A stretch of 64,000 nucleotides of DNA. Source: Candidatus Halobonum tyrrellensis G22 (lineage in GTDB: Archaea; Halobacteriota; Halobacteria; Halobacteriales; Haloferacaceae). The stretch lies in assembly GCF_000495475.1 (NCBI RefSeq), contig NZ_ASGZ01000020.1:1-64000 (forward strand), written 5' to 3'. The notes under the pieces are model-generated. The model had not been told where the DNA came from, did not search any database, and worked only from the letters and a program-made list of their open reading frames with translations. The translations under genes were made by a program, and so were the position numbers. Positions 54,959 through 62,644 of the stretch are shown one piece after another. Numbering within the stretch: position 1 is the first letter of the stretch; the number at the start of each line of letters is the position of its first letter.

Positions 54959-56104
54959 TCAGACCCTCGCCCCCCGCTCGCTCTCCTCGTCGGTCCGCTC
55001 GACGCCCGCCTCCTCGGCGAACGCTATCACGTCGTCCATCGTGACGCGGCCCTCGGCGCCGTGGTCCTTCACGCGCCGGGTCACCGTCCGGACCTGGTCG
55101 TCGGTCGGGTCGAACCCCGCCTCGGTCAGCCGCTGGCGCACCGAGTGGGTGCCGGTGTGCTTGCCCATCACCAACTCCCGCTCGGCGCCCACCATCTCGG
55201 GGGTCATCACGCCGGGTTCGAACGTGTCGCTGTTCTCGATGATCCCCGCGGCGTGGATGCCCGACTCGTGGCTGAACGCGTTCCGCCCCACGACGGGCTT
55301 GTTCGCGGGCACCGGCATGTCGCTGGCCTCCTCGACCAGCCGCGACAGCGCGGTTATCTCGCGGGTGTTCACGCCGGTGTCGGCGTCGTACAGCGACTCC
55401 GCGGCCATCACGACCTCCTCGAAGGCGGCGTTGCCCGCCCGCTCGCCGATGCCGTTGACCGACACCTGCACCTGCTCGGCGCCCGCCTCGACGCCCGTGA
55501 GCGCGTTGGCGGCGGCGAGTCCGAAGTCGTCGTGCGTGTGAACGTCCACGCGCGCGTCTGTGTGCGCACAGACCACCTCGATCAGGTCGGCGAACCGAGT
55601 GGGCGTGGCGACCCCGCACGTGTCGGGGATGTTGATCCAGTCGGCGCCCGCCTCGGTGGTCGCCTCGATCATCTCGATCAGGAACGGCTCGTCCGTCCGG
55701 GTGGCGTCCATCGGCGAGAACATCACCTCCGCGCCGGACTCGGCCGCCCGCTCGACCGCCGCGACCGACCGCTCCTTCACCTCCTCGCGCGTGGAGTGCA
55801 TGGAGTCCTCTATCTGCACGTCGCTGGTCGACGCGAACGTGTGGATCATGTCCACGTCCGCGTCGATGGCGGCGTCCACGTCCTTCTCGACGACGCGGGC
55901 GAGCCCGCAGACCGTCGCGTCCACGTCGGCCGCGATGTCCGCGACCGCCTCGAACTCCGCGTCGGAGTTGACCGGGAACCCCGCCTCGATGACGGTCGTC
56001 CCCGCCTCGTCGAGCGCCGTGGCTATCTCCCGCTTCTGTTCGTAGTCGAACGACGTTCGCGGCGACTGCTCGCCGTCGCGCAGCGTCGTATCGAAGATCC
56101 GCAC
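54959..56104 (-). CDS. leuA: 2-isopropylmalate synthase family enzyme (LeuA or citramalate synthase type)
   Basis: 381 residues from GTG 56104. Family marks: RIFDTTLRDGEQSPRTSF, VIEAGFPVNSDAEFEA, WINIPDTCGVATPTRF, metal-binding VDVHTHDDFGLAAANAL, NGIGERAGNAAFEEVV and FSHESGIHAAGI. The C-terminal regulatory (dimer) domain of full-length LeuA is absent, so feedback control must differ; citramalate synthase remains possible. The same frame continues upstream of the GTG with coding-like sequence (EFFQGTLSATDEFET) but without a start, while the promoter points to an ATG in another frame (see 56118-56192). The N-terminus is therefore uncertain or disrupted. Confidence 0.88.
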   Translation of the reverse strand: MRIFDTTLRDGEQSPRTSFDYEQKREIATALDEAGTTVIEAGFPVNSDAEFEAVADIAADVDATVCGLARVVEKDVDAAIDADVDMIHTFASTSDVQIEDSMHSTREEVKERSVAAVERAAESGAEVMFSPMDATRTDEPFLIEMIEATTEAGADWINIPDTCGVATPTRFADLIEVVCAHTDARVDVHTHDDFGLAAANALTGVEAGAEQVQVSVNGIGERAGNAAFEEVVMAAESLYDADTGVNTREITALSRLVEEASDMPVPANKPVVGRNAFSHESGIHAAGIIENSDTFEPGVMTPEMVGAERELVMGKHTGTHSVRQRLTEAGFDPTDDQVRTVTRRVKDHGAEGRVTMDDVIAFAEEAGVERTDEESERGARV

Positions 56105-56117
56105 CGTCTCGAACTCG

Positions 56118-56192
56118 TCAGTGGCACTCAGTGTGCCCTGGAAGAACTCGTTCCGCCGGGCTGGTTACCGACGAGTCCTGGGTATGGGACAT
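56118..56192 (-). pseudogene. Out-of-frame start region of leuA (frameshift or leader peptide)
   Basis: A TTTA element at 56218-56223 is 28 bases before an ATG at 56192, a textbook leaderless start. That frame reads MSHTQDSSVTSPAE and then stops at 56118-56120. The leuA frame is +1 relative to it and encodes NEFFQGTLSATDEFETVRIF directly before the catalytic motif, but is closed by a TAA upstream and has no ATG or GTG before 56104. Skipping one base near 56155 would join the two into a normal N-terminus. Confidence 0.5.
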
Positions 56193-56436
56193 CGTCCACC
56201 CTGACGCCGACCTCGTTGTAAAGTGTTCCGGTCGGACAGACGCGCGCCGTGCCGAACAGTCACACGGTAGCACGCGCCGCGACGCGAAACCGCACGACGT
56301 CGACGGCTATCATCGATATATACTCCTAATACGCCCTGATACTCGACCGGTTCCGATCCGCAACTTCGGGGCGGGCGCGACGGGGCCGTCGGATGCGACC
56401 GAACGCTTTTGGCGGGTGGCGCCGACCGGGTGCGTG

Positions 56437-56733
56437 ATGACCGACACCGACTTCGGACTCGACCTCCACGAGGCCGAAGACCAACTCGACGGCGAGGTGG
56501 CCGGCGAGGTCGTACTCGGGGTGCTCGACGGGGAGACCGACCCCGAAGAGTGGGTCCGCAACGTCGAGTACGGCAACGTGCTCGTGCTCGCGGTGGTCGG
56601 GGACCTCGACGAACTCGCCGCCGGGTTCGCCGAGCCGGTGGTCGAGATGGGCGGCGAACTCACCCACTTCCGGGGCTTTCTGGTCGTCTCGCCGCCGAAC
56701 GTGGACATCAACACCGACCGCCTCGGCGGCTGA
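56437..56733 (+). CDS. DUF5779-like haloarchaeal protein
   Basis: 98 residues: MTDTDFGLDLHEAEDQLDGE, VVLGVLDGETDPEEWVRNVE, VLVLAVVGDLDELAAGFAEP and ELTHFRGFLVVSPPNVDIN. Small alpha/beta fold, acidic, known only from haloarchaea; my family name is from memory. The ATG at 56437 follows CGCTTTTGG by about 27 bases. Divergent from leuA with a 240-base spacer that holds several AT-rich promoter-like elements around 56310-56335. Confidence 0.7.
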   Translation: MTDTDFGLDLHEAEDQLDGEVAGEVVLGVLDGETDPEEWVRNVEYGNVLVLAVVGDLDELAAGFAEPVVEMGGELTHFRGFLVVSPPNVDINTDRLGG

Positions 56734-56748
56734 CGACGCTCACCGCCT

Positions 56749-57342
56749 TCAGGACTCCTTCATCTCGGTTCGCCCGGAGAACCGCCGGGTCTCCGCGCCG
56801 CAGTCCGCACACGAGAGCACGTACACCTCCGCGCCGTCGCGGCCCTCGTCGCGGTCCCACTCGCGGTCGGTCACCTCGCCGCACGCGGGACACCGCTCCT
56901 CGATGACGGAGCCGTCGTCCGTCTTGGGCGCGCCCACCGCGAGTATCCGCGCGGGTTCATCGCCCGTTGCCACCGCCCGGTTGGGGGCGTCGGCGGGGAC
57001 GAAGAACGCCTCGTTCTCCGCCACACGATACTGGCCTTCGGGCGTCTCCACGTCTATCGCGCCCGCGATCACGTAGAACAGTTCCTCGTGGTCGGGGTGG
57101 CGGTGGTAGCCCCACGGCACCTGCTCGCCGGGGTCGGCCTCGTAGTAGTTGCAGCCGAACGCCGAGACGCCGAGCGCCTCGTCGAGTTCCCGCTTGACCC
57201 GCGTGGGGTTTGGCGTGTTCTCCACCTCGTCGACCGCCACGGTCCGGTAGCCGCGCTCGGAGCCGCCGTCCGTCGCCCGCGGCTCCGTCTGCTCCGTCCC
57301 GGGTCGCTCGTCGGCGGTGCCGGTGTCGCTTGGGTCGCTCAC
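56749..57342 (-). CDS. Cupin-domain protein with C-terminal zinc ribbon
   Basis: 197 residues. A cupin barrel spans ~60-140: GYHRHPDHEELFYVIAGAID gives the His/Glu metal motif HxHx3-4E and EAFFVPADAPNRAVATGD the second motif. The C-terminus is a zinc ribbon, CPACGEVT... and CADCGAET. The combination suggests a small-molecule sensor or a nucleic-acid-linked enzyme. GTG start at 57342, 27 bases after GAGTTTTCC. Substrate unknown. Confidence 0.87.
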   Translation of the reverse strand: MSDPSDTGTADERPGTEQTEPRATDGGSERGYRTVAVDEVENTPNPTRVKRELDEALGVSAFGCNYYEADPGEQVPWGYHRHPDHEELFYVIAGAIDVETPEGQYRVAENEAFFVPADAPNRAVATGDEPARILAVGAPKTDDGSVIEERCPACGEVTDREWDRDEGRDGAEVYVLSCADCGAETRRFSGRTEMKES

Positions 57343-57483
57343 GACCCGACGAACGCGAGTCGGGGGGAAAACTCCGTGGGCGGCGGCCGTCGGCGCGTCG
57401 CGGCCGACGGTGCCGACACCATCGGCGCGTCGGCAGTCACCGCGGTTCGGCGGCGACCGCCGGCGGGTCGTCGGCCTCCCGCG

Positions 57484-58227
57484 CTACCGCTCCGCCGCGG
57501 CGCCGTCCCGGTCGGTCGGGTACAACAGGAGGTGGTGACCGTCGGCGTCGTACAGTTCGACGCTCCCGTCGGGTCGTTCGAGCGGCCGGACCGCGGGCGC
57601 GTCGCCGAACGCCCGCTCGGCGGCCGCGGCGGGGTCGTCCAGCCTGACGCCGATATCGACGTGGACCCCGCCGCGGGCGCCCGCCAACCCCACCTGCGGC
57701 TCCCAGAGTTCGAGGTCGAACGGCCGGTCGGCGCCCGCCGGCCCGCGGAGCCTGACCCGGCGGCGCTCGACGCCGCGGTCGACCGGTTCGAAGCCGAGCG
57801 CGCGGTACGTCCGCTCGGTGTCGTCGAGGTTCGCCACCTCCAGGACCACCTCGAACACGCCGACCAGCCCGGCGCCGCCGTCGGCGACACCGCCGACCTC
57901 GGGACAGTGGCCGTCGTCGTCGAACGGGTACAGCGAGCGAAACGAGTCGAACGACACCTCCTCGGCGTCCGGGAAGCGCGCGCGCCAGGCGTCGTACTCG
58001 CGGGCGGGCGTCTCGAACGCGAAGTGGACGTGGAGACCGCCGCGGGGCACCGACCGGGGCCGCCGGCAGACCAGGTCGGTGCCGCCGACGTCGAACGCGA
58101 GTTCCGTCCGGCTCCGCCGGGACGGGACGAGTCCGAGCCGGTCGGCGTAGAAGCGCGCGGCGCGGTCGAGATCCGACACCTCCAGCGCGAGGTGGGCGAG
58201 CGCGGGGGGCGGCGAGGCGGCTGACAC
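57484..58227 (-). CDS. VOC-family (glyoxalase/dioxygenase-like) protein
   Basis: 247 residues with two tandem VOC modules: LAHLALEVSDLDRAARFYAD (first) and VFEVVLEVANLDDTERTYRA (second). Each half ends with a beta strand containing potential metal ligands, such as VELYDADGHHLLLYP. Such proteins bind metal and include glyoxalases and extradiol dioxygenases; reaction unknown. Start is GTG 58227, positioned 27 bases from a CTTAAG element that also serves the opposite gene. Confidence 0.83.
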   Translation of the reverse strand: MSAASPPPALAHLALEVSDLDRAARFYADRLGLVPSRRSRTELAFDVGGTDLVCRRPRSVPRGGLHVHFAFETPAREYDAWRARFPDAEEVSFDSFRSLYPFDDDGHCPEVGGVADGGAGLVGVFEVVLEVANLDDTERTYRALGFEPVDRGVERRRVRLRGPAGADRPFDLELWEPQVGLAGARGGVHVDIGVRLDDPAAAAERAFGDAPAVRPLERPDGSVELYDADGHHLLLYPTDRDGAAAER

Positions 58228-58247
58228 GCCCCCACCCACGCGGCGGC

Positions 58248-58261
58248 CGGACTTAAGCCCG
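58248..58261. promoter_or_regulatory. Symmetric bidirectional promoter
   Basis: The palindrome CTTAAG at 58252-58257 is centred at 58254.5, exactly midway between the VOC gene start (58227) and the next gene start (58282). It is therefore at the leaderless TATA distance (about 27 bases) for both divergent genes. No second TATA-like element lies between them, so one box may serve both directions. Confidence 0.55.
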
Positions 58262-58281
58262 GGGCGCCCCTCCGTTCGTCC

Positions 58282-58962
58282 ATGCCGATGAAACAGTCCG
58301 GCGCGACCGACCCGACGGTCATCGACGAGTTCGACGGCGGCGTCGGCTGGATCGCCTACCCCGACGAACGGATGGAGCGGGCGAGCCACGCGCTGTCGGT
58401 CGACGGCGAAATCTGGGTGTTCGACCCGGTCGACGCCCGCGGCGTCGACGACCTGCTCGCCGACTTGGAGGGGGAGGTCGCCGGCACGGTCGTCTGTCTC
58501 GACCGACACACGCGCGACGCCGACACGATCGCCGCCCGCCACGACGTGCCCGTCTACGTTCCCGACTGGATGACCGACGTGGCCTCCGAGGTGGACGCGC
58601 CCGTCGAACGGTTCGGCCGCCGACTCGGCGGCCTGCGCGCGGTCACCGTGAAGGACGGCTCGATCCCCCCCTGGCAGGAGGTCGCACTGTACGACGAGCC
58701 CGGCGGGACGCTGTACGTCGCCGAGACGCTCGGCACCTCCTCGTACATGGTCGCGCGGGGCGAACGACTCGGCGTCCACCCGATGTTGCGGCTCGCGCCG
58801 CCGCGCCGGCCGTTCAGCGGTCTCGACCCCGACCGGGTGCTCGTGGGCCACGGCCGGGGCGTCCTCGGCGGCGGCGGCGACGCGGTCCGGGCCGCGCTCG
58901 CCTCCTCGCGGTCGAAGGCGCCGTCGCTGTACCTCCAGGCGCTGCGGTCGATGCTCCCCTGA
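58282..58962 (+). CDS. Degenerate metallo-beta-lactamase-fold protein
   Basis: 226 residues. The beta-lactamase-fold rhythm is present (ALSVDGEIWVFDPVDARGVD; TLYVAETLGTSSYM; DPDRVLVGHGRGVL), but the metal motif HxHxDH is replaced by LDRHTRDADTIAARH, leaving few ligands. This suggests a non-hydrolytic or altered member. The first ATG at 58282 is preferred (27 bases from the shared CTTAAG); the next at 58288 is possible. Convergent gene functions are unrelated. Confidence 0.72.
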   Translation: MPMKQSGATDPTVIDEFDGGVGWIAYPDERMERASHALSVDGEIWVFDPVDARGVDDLLADLEGEVAGTVVCLDRHTRDADTIAARHDVPVYVPDWMTDVASEVDAPVERFGRRLGGLRAVTVKDGSIPPWQEVALYDEPGGTLYVAETLGTSSYMVARGERLGVHPMLRLAPPRRPFSGLDPDRVLVGHGRGVLGGGGDAVRAALASSRSKAPSLYLQALRSMLP

Positions 58963-59070
58963 CCCGCTCGCCCGCCGTCCCCTCGTGACGCCTCCGTCCG
59001 CCGCCCCCGTCGAGCGGCGCGCTCGCGGTGCGACGCGGACTTTTTACCCGGCGCGCCCGACACCGACCGT

Positions 59071-59598
59071 GTGGTTCTCGTCACACGCGACCTGCTGTCG
59101 GTGCTGCTCGAACGCGCGGACGCGCAGGACCCCGAGCCGGCGAACGTCCGCCTCGACGCCACGCCGGCGGGGGAGCTGTCGGGCGACGTCGACGGGGTCG
59201 ACCCCGACGCGCCCGTGCTCACGCACTTCTACTTCCCCGAGGCGGGCGGGTCGGTCGCGGCCGTCTTCGGGATGGATCTGGGCGCGCCGGCCTCGCGCGC
59301 GCGGTTCGTCTCCCACCCCGACGGGAACCCCAAGCTCACCAAGGCGGACGACCTCGCGGCGGCCGTGATCGTGGTCACGCCGCCGTACCGCGCGGACGAC
59401 GTGCGCGCGTACGACCGCCACGGGCGGGGGCTCGACCTGCGCGTACTCGACGCCGTCCCGCCCGAAGAGCGGATCGGCGAGGTCCCCGGCGACGCCGACC
59501 CCGACGATACGGACCGGGGGTCGGACGGCGGGCCGGCGGACGGCGGCGCCGGGGGCGGACGCGCCGGCACCGACGCGGACGCCGACTACTCCAGGTAG
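59071..59598 (+). CDS. JAMM/MPN-like protein with altered active site
   Basis: 175 residues. N-terminal helix VTRDLLSVLLERADAQ, central strands LTHFYFPEAGGSVAAVFGMD, and RFVSHPDGNPKLTKADDLAA, which follows the JAMM pattern H-x-H-P...S-x2-D with the first His replaced by Val (V-S-H82-P) and Ser replaced by Thr. The last ~45 residues are an Asp/Gly-rich tail. JAMM enzymes remove ubiquitin-like SAMP tags in haloarchaea; the altered site may mean a non-catalytic binder. GTG start 27 bases after CTTTTTACC. Assignment is moderate. Confidence 0.55.
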   Translation: MVLVTRDLLSVLLERADAQDPEPANVRLDATPAGELSGDVDGVDPDAPVLTHFYFPEAGGSVAAVFGMDLGAPASRARFVSHPDGNPKLTKADDLAAAVIVVTPPYRADDVRAYDRHGRGLDLRVLDAVPPEERIGEVPGDADPDDTDRGSDGGPADGGAGGGRAGTDADADYSR

Positions 59599-59795
59599 CC
59601 CAGGTCGTGAAGCTGGTCGGTTATCTCGTCGAACTCCGCCTCGCTCAGCGAGCCTTCCTTCTGGTGTTGGATCACGATACTCCGCAGCAGGAATCGCACG
59701 AGGTCGCTCGTCGAGGAGAAACTCGTCCCCTCGATGGTCTCCTCGACCCGGTCGGCGAGGTCCTTCGGGATCGAGACCGTGGTGTAGTCCGTCAC
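59586..59795 (-). CDS. Ribbon-helix-helix (CopG-like) protein
   Basis: 69 residues: VSIPKDLADRVEETIEGTSF is the ribbon and first helix, SSTSDLVRFLLRSIVIQHQK the second. A C-terminal acidic helix (SEAEFDEITDQLHDLGYLE) may hold a partner. It would bind DNA as a dimer and regulate nearby or distant genes. GTG start at 59795, 27 bases after CTTAT. It overlaps the 3' end of the JAMM-like gene by 13 bases. Confidence 0.82.
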   Translation of the reverse strand: MTDYTTVSIPKDLADRVEETIEGTSFSSTSDLVRFLLRSIVIQHQKEGSLSEAEFDEITDQLHDLGYLE

Positions 59796-59974
59796 GTCCC
59801 GGCGTGAGGATGCTGTGCCGATAAGCGCGACGGTGCGCGCGACGGCTGACGGGTCACGACGCGGCCGACGGCGTCCGGCCGCGGCGGAAACGGACGCGAC
59901 GGAAACGGACGCGGCCCGGCCGGATACCGCCGCGTCCCCGTCGCTTTAGTCCCCGGGGGGCTAACCCCTCCCCG

Positions 59975-60301
59975 ATGGGAGTCAGACCGCCACAGAACGA
60001 TTCGTCGGAGCCGGACGCCGTCGCCTTCGGGATCGCCGCTCTCGACGAGCGACTCGACCGGTCGGGCGTACAGTTCCCGGCGACGACCGACGAGGTGCTG
60101 GCGGCGGTGGACGACACGTCGGTCCCGTACGACGCGGGCGGGGGCACGCTCGACCTCGAATCCGCGCTCGAACGGGTTCCGGCCGACCGGTTCGAGACCG
60201 AGACCGAGTTTCTCAACGCGCTCCACCCCGTCTTCGAGGAGCACCGCGAGCGCGGCGCCGGCTCACTCGTCTCCCGGCTGCGGAACCTGTTCCCGCTCTG
60301 A
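59975..60301 (+). CDS. DUF5789-like haloarchaeal protein
   Basis: 108 residues: ALDERLDRSGVQFPATTDEV, SVPYDAGGGTLDLESALERV and FETETEFLNALHPVFEEHRE. Similar in layout to DUF5789 small haloarchaeal proteins, role unknown. The ATG at 59975 follows GCTTTAGTC by 27 bases. It overlaps the 3' end of aglJ by about 39 bases on the other strand, an unusually long convergent overlap. Confidence 0.65.
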   Translation: MGVRPPQNDSSEPDAVAFGIAALDERLDRSGVQFPATTDEVLAAVDDTSVPYDAGGGTLDLESALERVPADRFETETEFLNALHPVFEEHRERGAGSLVSRLRNLFPL

Positions 60302-61330
60302 GGCGGGGTCCTCGCCCGACTCCGCGGGCGCCCGGTCGTCGCTCGTCCGGCCGCTCTCGGCGTTCGCGGGGTCGTCCCGGGTCGTGTGATCCGACAGCGG
60401 CGGCTCCCCCGACTCCCGCTCTACGGTCTCGATCCGTTCGAGCGTCTCGCGGTGGAGCGTGACGATGAGGTCCGAGAGCACGCCGAACACGAGCAGTTGG
60501 ACGCCGAAGAGGAACGCCACGCCGGACGCGAGCGCGAGCACCTCGTGTGAGACCCGCGGCGGGACGAACCACTCGTAGGCGACGTACGCCGCGATCACCA
60601 CCCCGACGAGCCCCGAGAGCCCGCCCGCGCTGCCGAAGTAGAACAGCGGGTTCGACGTCTTCGCCTGCCGGTAGATGGCCATCAGGATGATCCCGCCGTC
60701 CTTCAGCGGGTGGAGGTTGGTGTTCGACCCGTTGGGCCGCGGGAGGTACGTGATGGGGACCACCCGGGTCCGGATGCCGTGGCGCGCACACTCGACGGAC
60801 ATCTCGGTCTCGATGCCGAACCCGTCGGCGGTGAGCGTCAGCCGCTCGAACGACCGCCGGGTGAACGCGCGGTAACCCGAGAGGATGTCCTCGAACTCCT
60901 CGCCGTGGATCACGCCGAACAGCCGGTTGAACACCTGGTTGCCCACCGCGTTGAACCGCGTCATCGCGTCGTCGTGGATGTTCGCGAACCGGTCGCCGAT
61001 CACGTGTTCGGCCTCGCCCGCGAACAGCGGTTCGAGCATCGCGTCCGCGTCGGCCGCGCGGTAGGTGGTGTCGGCGTCCGCCAGCAGGACGAACTCCGAG
61101 ACGACGTACTCGCTGACCGCCTCCCTGACCGCCTGCCCCTTGCCGGTTCCCGACTGGACGACCACCCGCGCGCCCGCCTCGCGCGCGAGGTCGCGGGTGT
61201 CGTCGGTCGACCCCCCGTCGACCACGAGGACGTTCTCGAAGCCGTGTTCGCGGAAGTCCGCGACGACGTCGGCGACGGTCTCCGCCTCGTTGTATGTGGG
61301 GAGGAGCACGCAGACGGCGGATCGGTCCAT
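60263..61330 (-). CDS. aglJ: S-layer glycoprotein N-glycosylation glycosyltransferase AglJ
   Basis: 355 residues. GT2 domain: VCVLLPTYNEAETVADVVAD, VVDGGSTDDTRDLAREAG, donor-binding LLADADTTYR and acceptor region FEDILSGYRAFTRRSFERLT, TYLPRPNGSNTNLHPLKDGG. Two C-terminal transmembrane helices and a ~60-residue Glu/Ser-rich tail follow. Haloarchaeal AglJ loads the first hexose on dolichol phosphate in S-layer N-glycosylation. The ATG at 61330 follows GTTATCC by 27 bases. Divergent from the next glycosyltransferase genes. Confidence 0.9.
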   Translation of the reverse strand: MDRSAVCVLLPTYNEAETVADVVADFREHGFENVLVVDGGSTDDTRDLAREAGARVVVQSGTGKGQAVREAVSEYVVSEFVLLADADTTYRAADADAMLEPLFAGEAEHVIGDRFANIHDDAMTRFNAVGNQVFNRLFGVIHGEEFEDILSGYRAFTRRSFERLTLTADGFGIETEMSVECARHGIRTRVVPITYLPRPNGSNTNLHPLKDGGIILMAIYRQAKTSNPLFYFGSAGGLSGLVGVVIAAYVAYEWFVPPRVSHEVLALASGVAFLFGVQLLVFGVLSDLIVTLHRETLERIETVERESGEPPLSDHTTRDDPANAESGRTSDDRAPAESGEDPASEREQVPQPGDE

Positions 61331-61485
61331 CGTCGGTTCGTGTCTTGGCCGGGGGATAACAGCTTCGGGTCCGGGGTCGCCGCGGACCGACGCGGCGGTC
61401 GGGACCGCGGGCCGCACCACTCCCCGGTCGCGGGACCCGCGGACCGTGGTGATTTTGTACCGCGTGGCGAAACGGGCGCGTACAC

Positions 61486-62643
61486 GTGAACCTCCGCCCC
61501 CGCCGCCTCCTCTCGTGGCTCGCGGGTCTCGTCTCGGTGACGGGCCTGCCGTACCTCCTGTTCGTCGGCCTCTACCTCCGCCGCTCGCCCGAGGGGTCGC
61601 CCGCCGACAAGGTGTACGGCACCGAACCGTCGGTGAGCGTCGTCCTCCCGACGTACGACGAGGAGCGCATCGTGGAGTCGAAACTGGAGGCGGTCTGCGG
61701 GTGGGACTATCCGATGGAGCGGGTGGAGGTGGTCGTCGTGGATTCGAGCGACGACCGCACGCCCGACATCGTCGAGTCGTTCTTCGCCGACCGCGAGGCG
61801 CCGTCGCTCACGCTGATCCGCGAACCCGAGCGCCGGGGGCTGGCGGTCGCGCTCAACGAGGCGTACGCCGCCGCCGAAAACGAGGTGGTGGTGAAGACCG
61901 ACTGCGACTCGCGGGTGGCCGACGACGCCCTCCGGGAGGCGGTGGCGAACCTCGAAGACCCCGCGGTGGGCGGCGTGACCGGGCGGAACGCCGAGGTGCT
62001 CGGTGGGAGCGAGGTGGAACGGGGCTACCGCGACGTCCAAGCGGAGATCCAGACGCTCGAATCGCACCTCGACTCGACGTTCATCTTCCACGGGCCGTTC
62101 TCGGCGTTCGACGCCGACGCCGTCGTCCCCATCGACGACGACTCCATCGCCGACGACACCGAACTCGCGCTCAGGGTTCGGAAGGGCGGCGACCGGGTGC
62201 TGTTCGACCCCGAGATCCGGTACAAGGAGGCGTCCCACTCGGAGTTCAGCAAGCGGCACGGTCAGAAGGACCGCCGCGCGATGGGGCTGCTCCGCGTGCT
62301 GTGGCGCCAGCGCGGGATGCTCGGCGGCTACGGCGCGTACGGCCGGGTCGTGCTCCCGTTCAACTGGTGGTTCATGGTCGTCTCGCCCGCGCTGGTGACC
62401 GCGGGCGTCGGCGTCGCCACGCTCGCGGGGCTGGCGCTCGCCGGGCCGTTCGGACTGGCAGTGCCGGCGGCGCTCGCGGGGTTCGTCCGCCTCGGTGGCC
62501 GGGACGCACTCGGCCCGCTCCAGCCCGCCTACTCGCTGTTCGACACGCAGGTGTCGCTCGCGCGCGCGGCCGTCTCGCTGCTCCGCGGCGAGGGCGACGG
62601 GACCTGGGAGGTCGACGCCGAACTCCGCGAGGCGTTCGAGTAG
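61486..62643 (+). CDS. GT2-family membrane glycosyltransferase
   Basis: 385 residues. One N-terminal helix, a GT2 domain (VSVVLPTYDEERIVESKLEA, VVVDSSDDRTPDIV, KTDCDSRVAD, FIFHGPFSAFDADAVVPIDD, DDTELALRVRKGGDRVLFDP, then R-H-GQKDRRAMGLL, the QRRW-like product site) and two C-terminal helices. Membrane glycosyltransferase of the cellulose-synthase/hyaluronan-type layout; sugar unknown. GTG start, 27 bases after GATTTTG. The following GT4 gene begins one base after its stop. Confidence 0.92.
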   Translation: MNLRPRRLLSWLAGLVSVTGLPYLLFVGLYLRRSPEGSPADKVYGTEPSVSVVLPTYDEERIVESKLEAVCGWDYPMERVEVVVVDSSDDRTPDIVESFFADREAPSLTLIREPERRGLAVALNEAYAAAENEVVVKTDCDSRVADDALREAVANLEDPAVGGVTGRNAEVLGGSEVERGYRDVQAEIQTLESHLDSTFIFHGPFSAFDADAVVPIDDDSIADDTELALRVRKGGDRVLFDPEIRYKEASHSEFSKRHGQKDRRAMGLLRVLWRQRGMLGGYGAYGRVVLPFNWWFMVVSPALVTAGVGVATLAGLALAGPFGLAVPAALAGFVRLGGRDALGPLQPAYSLFDTQVSLARAAVSLLRGEGDGTWEVDAELREAFE

Positions 62644-62644
62644 C

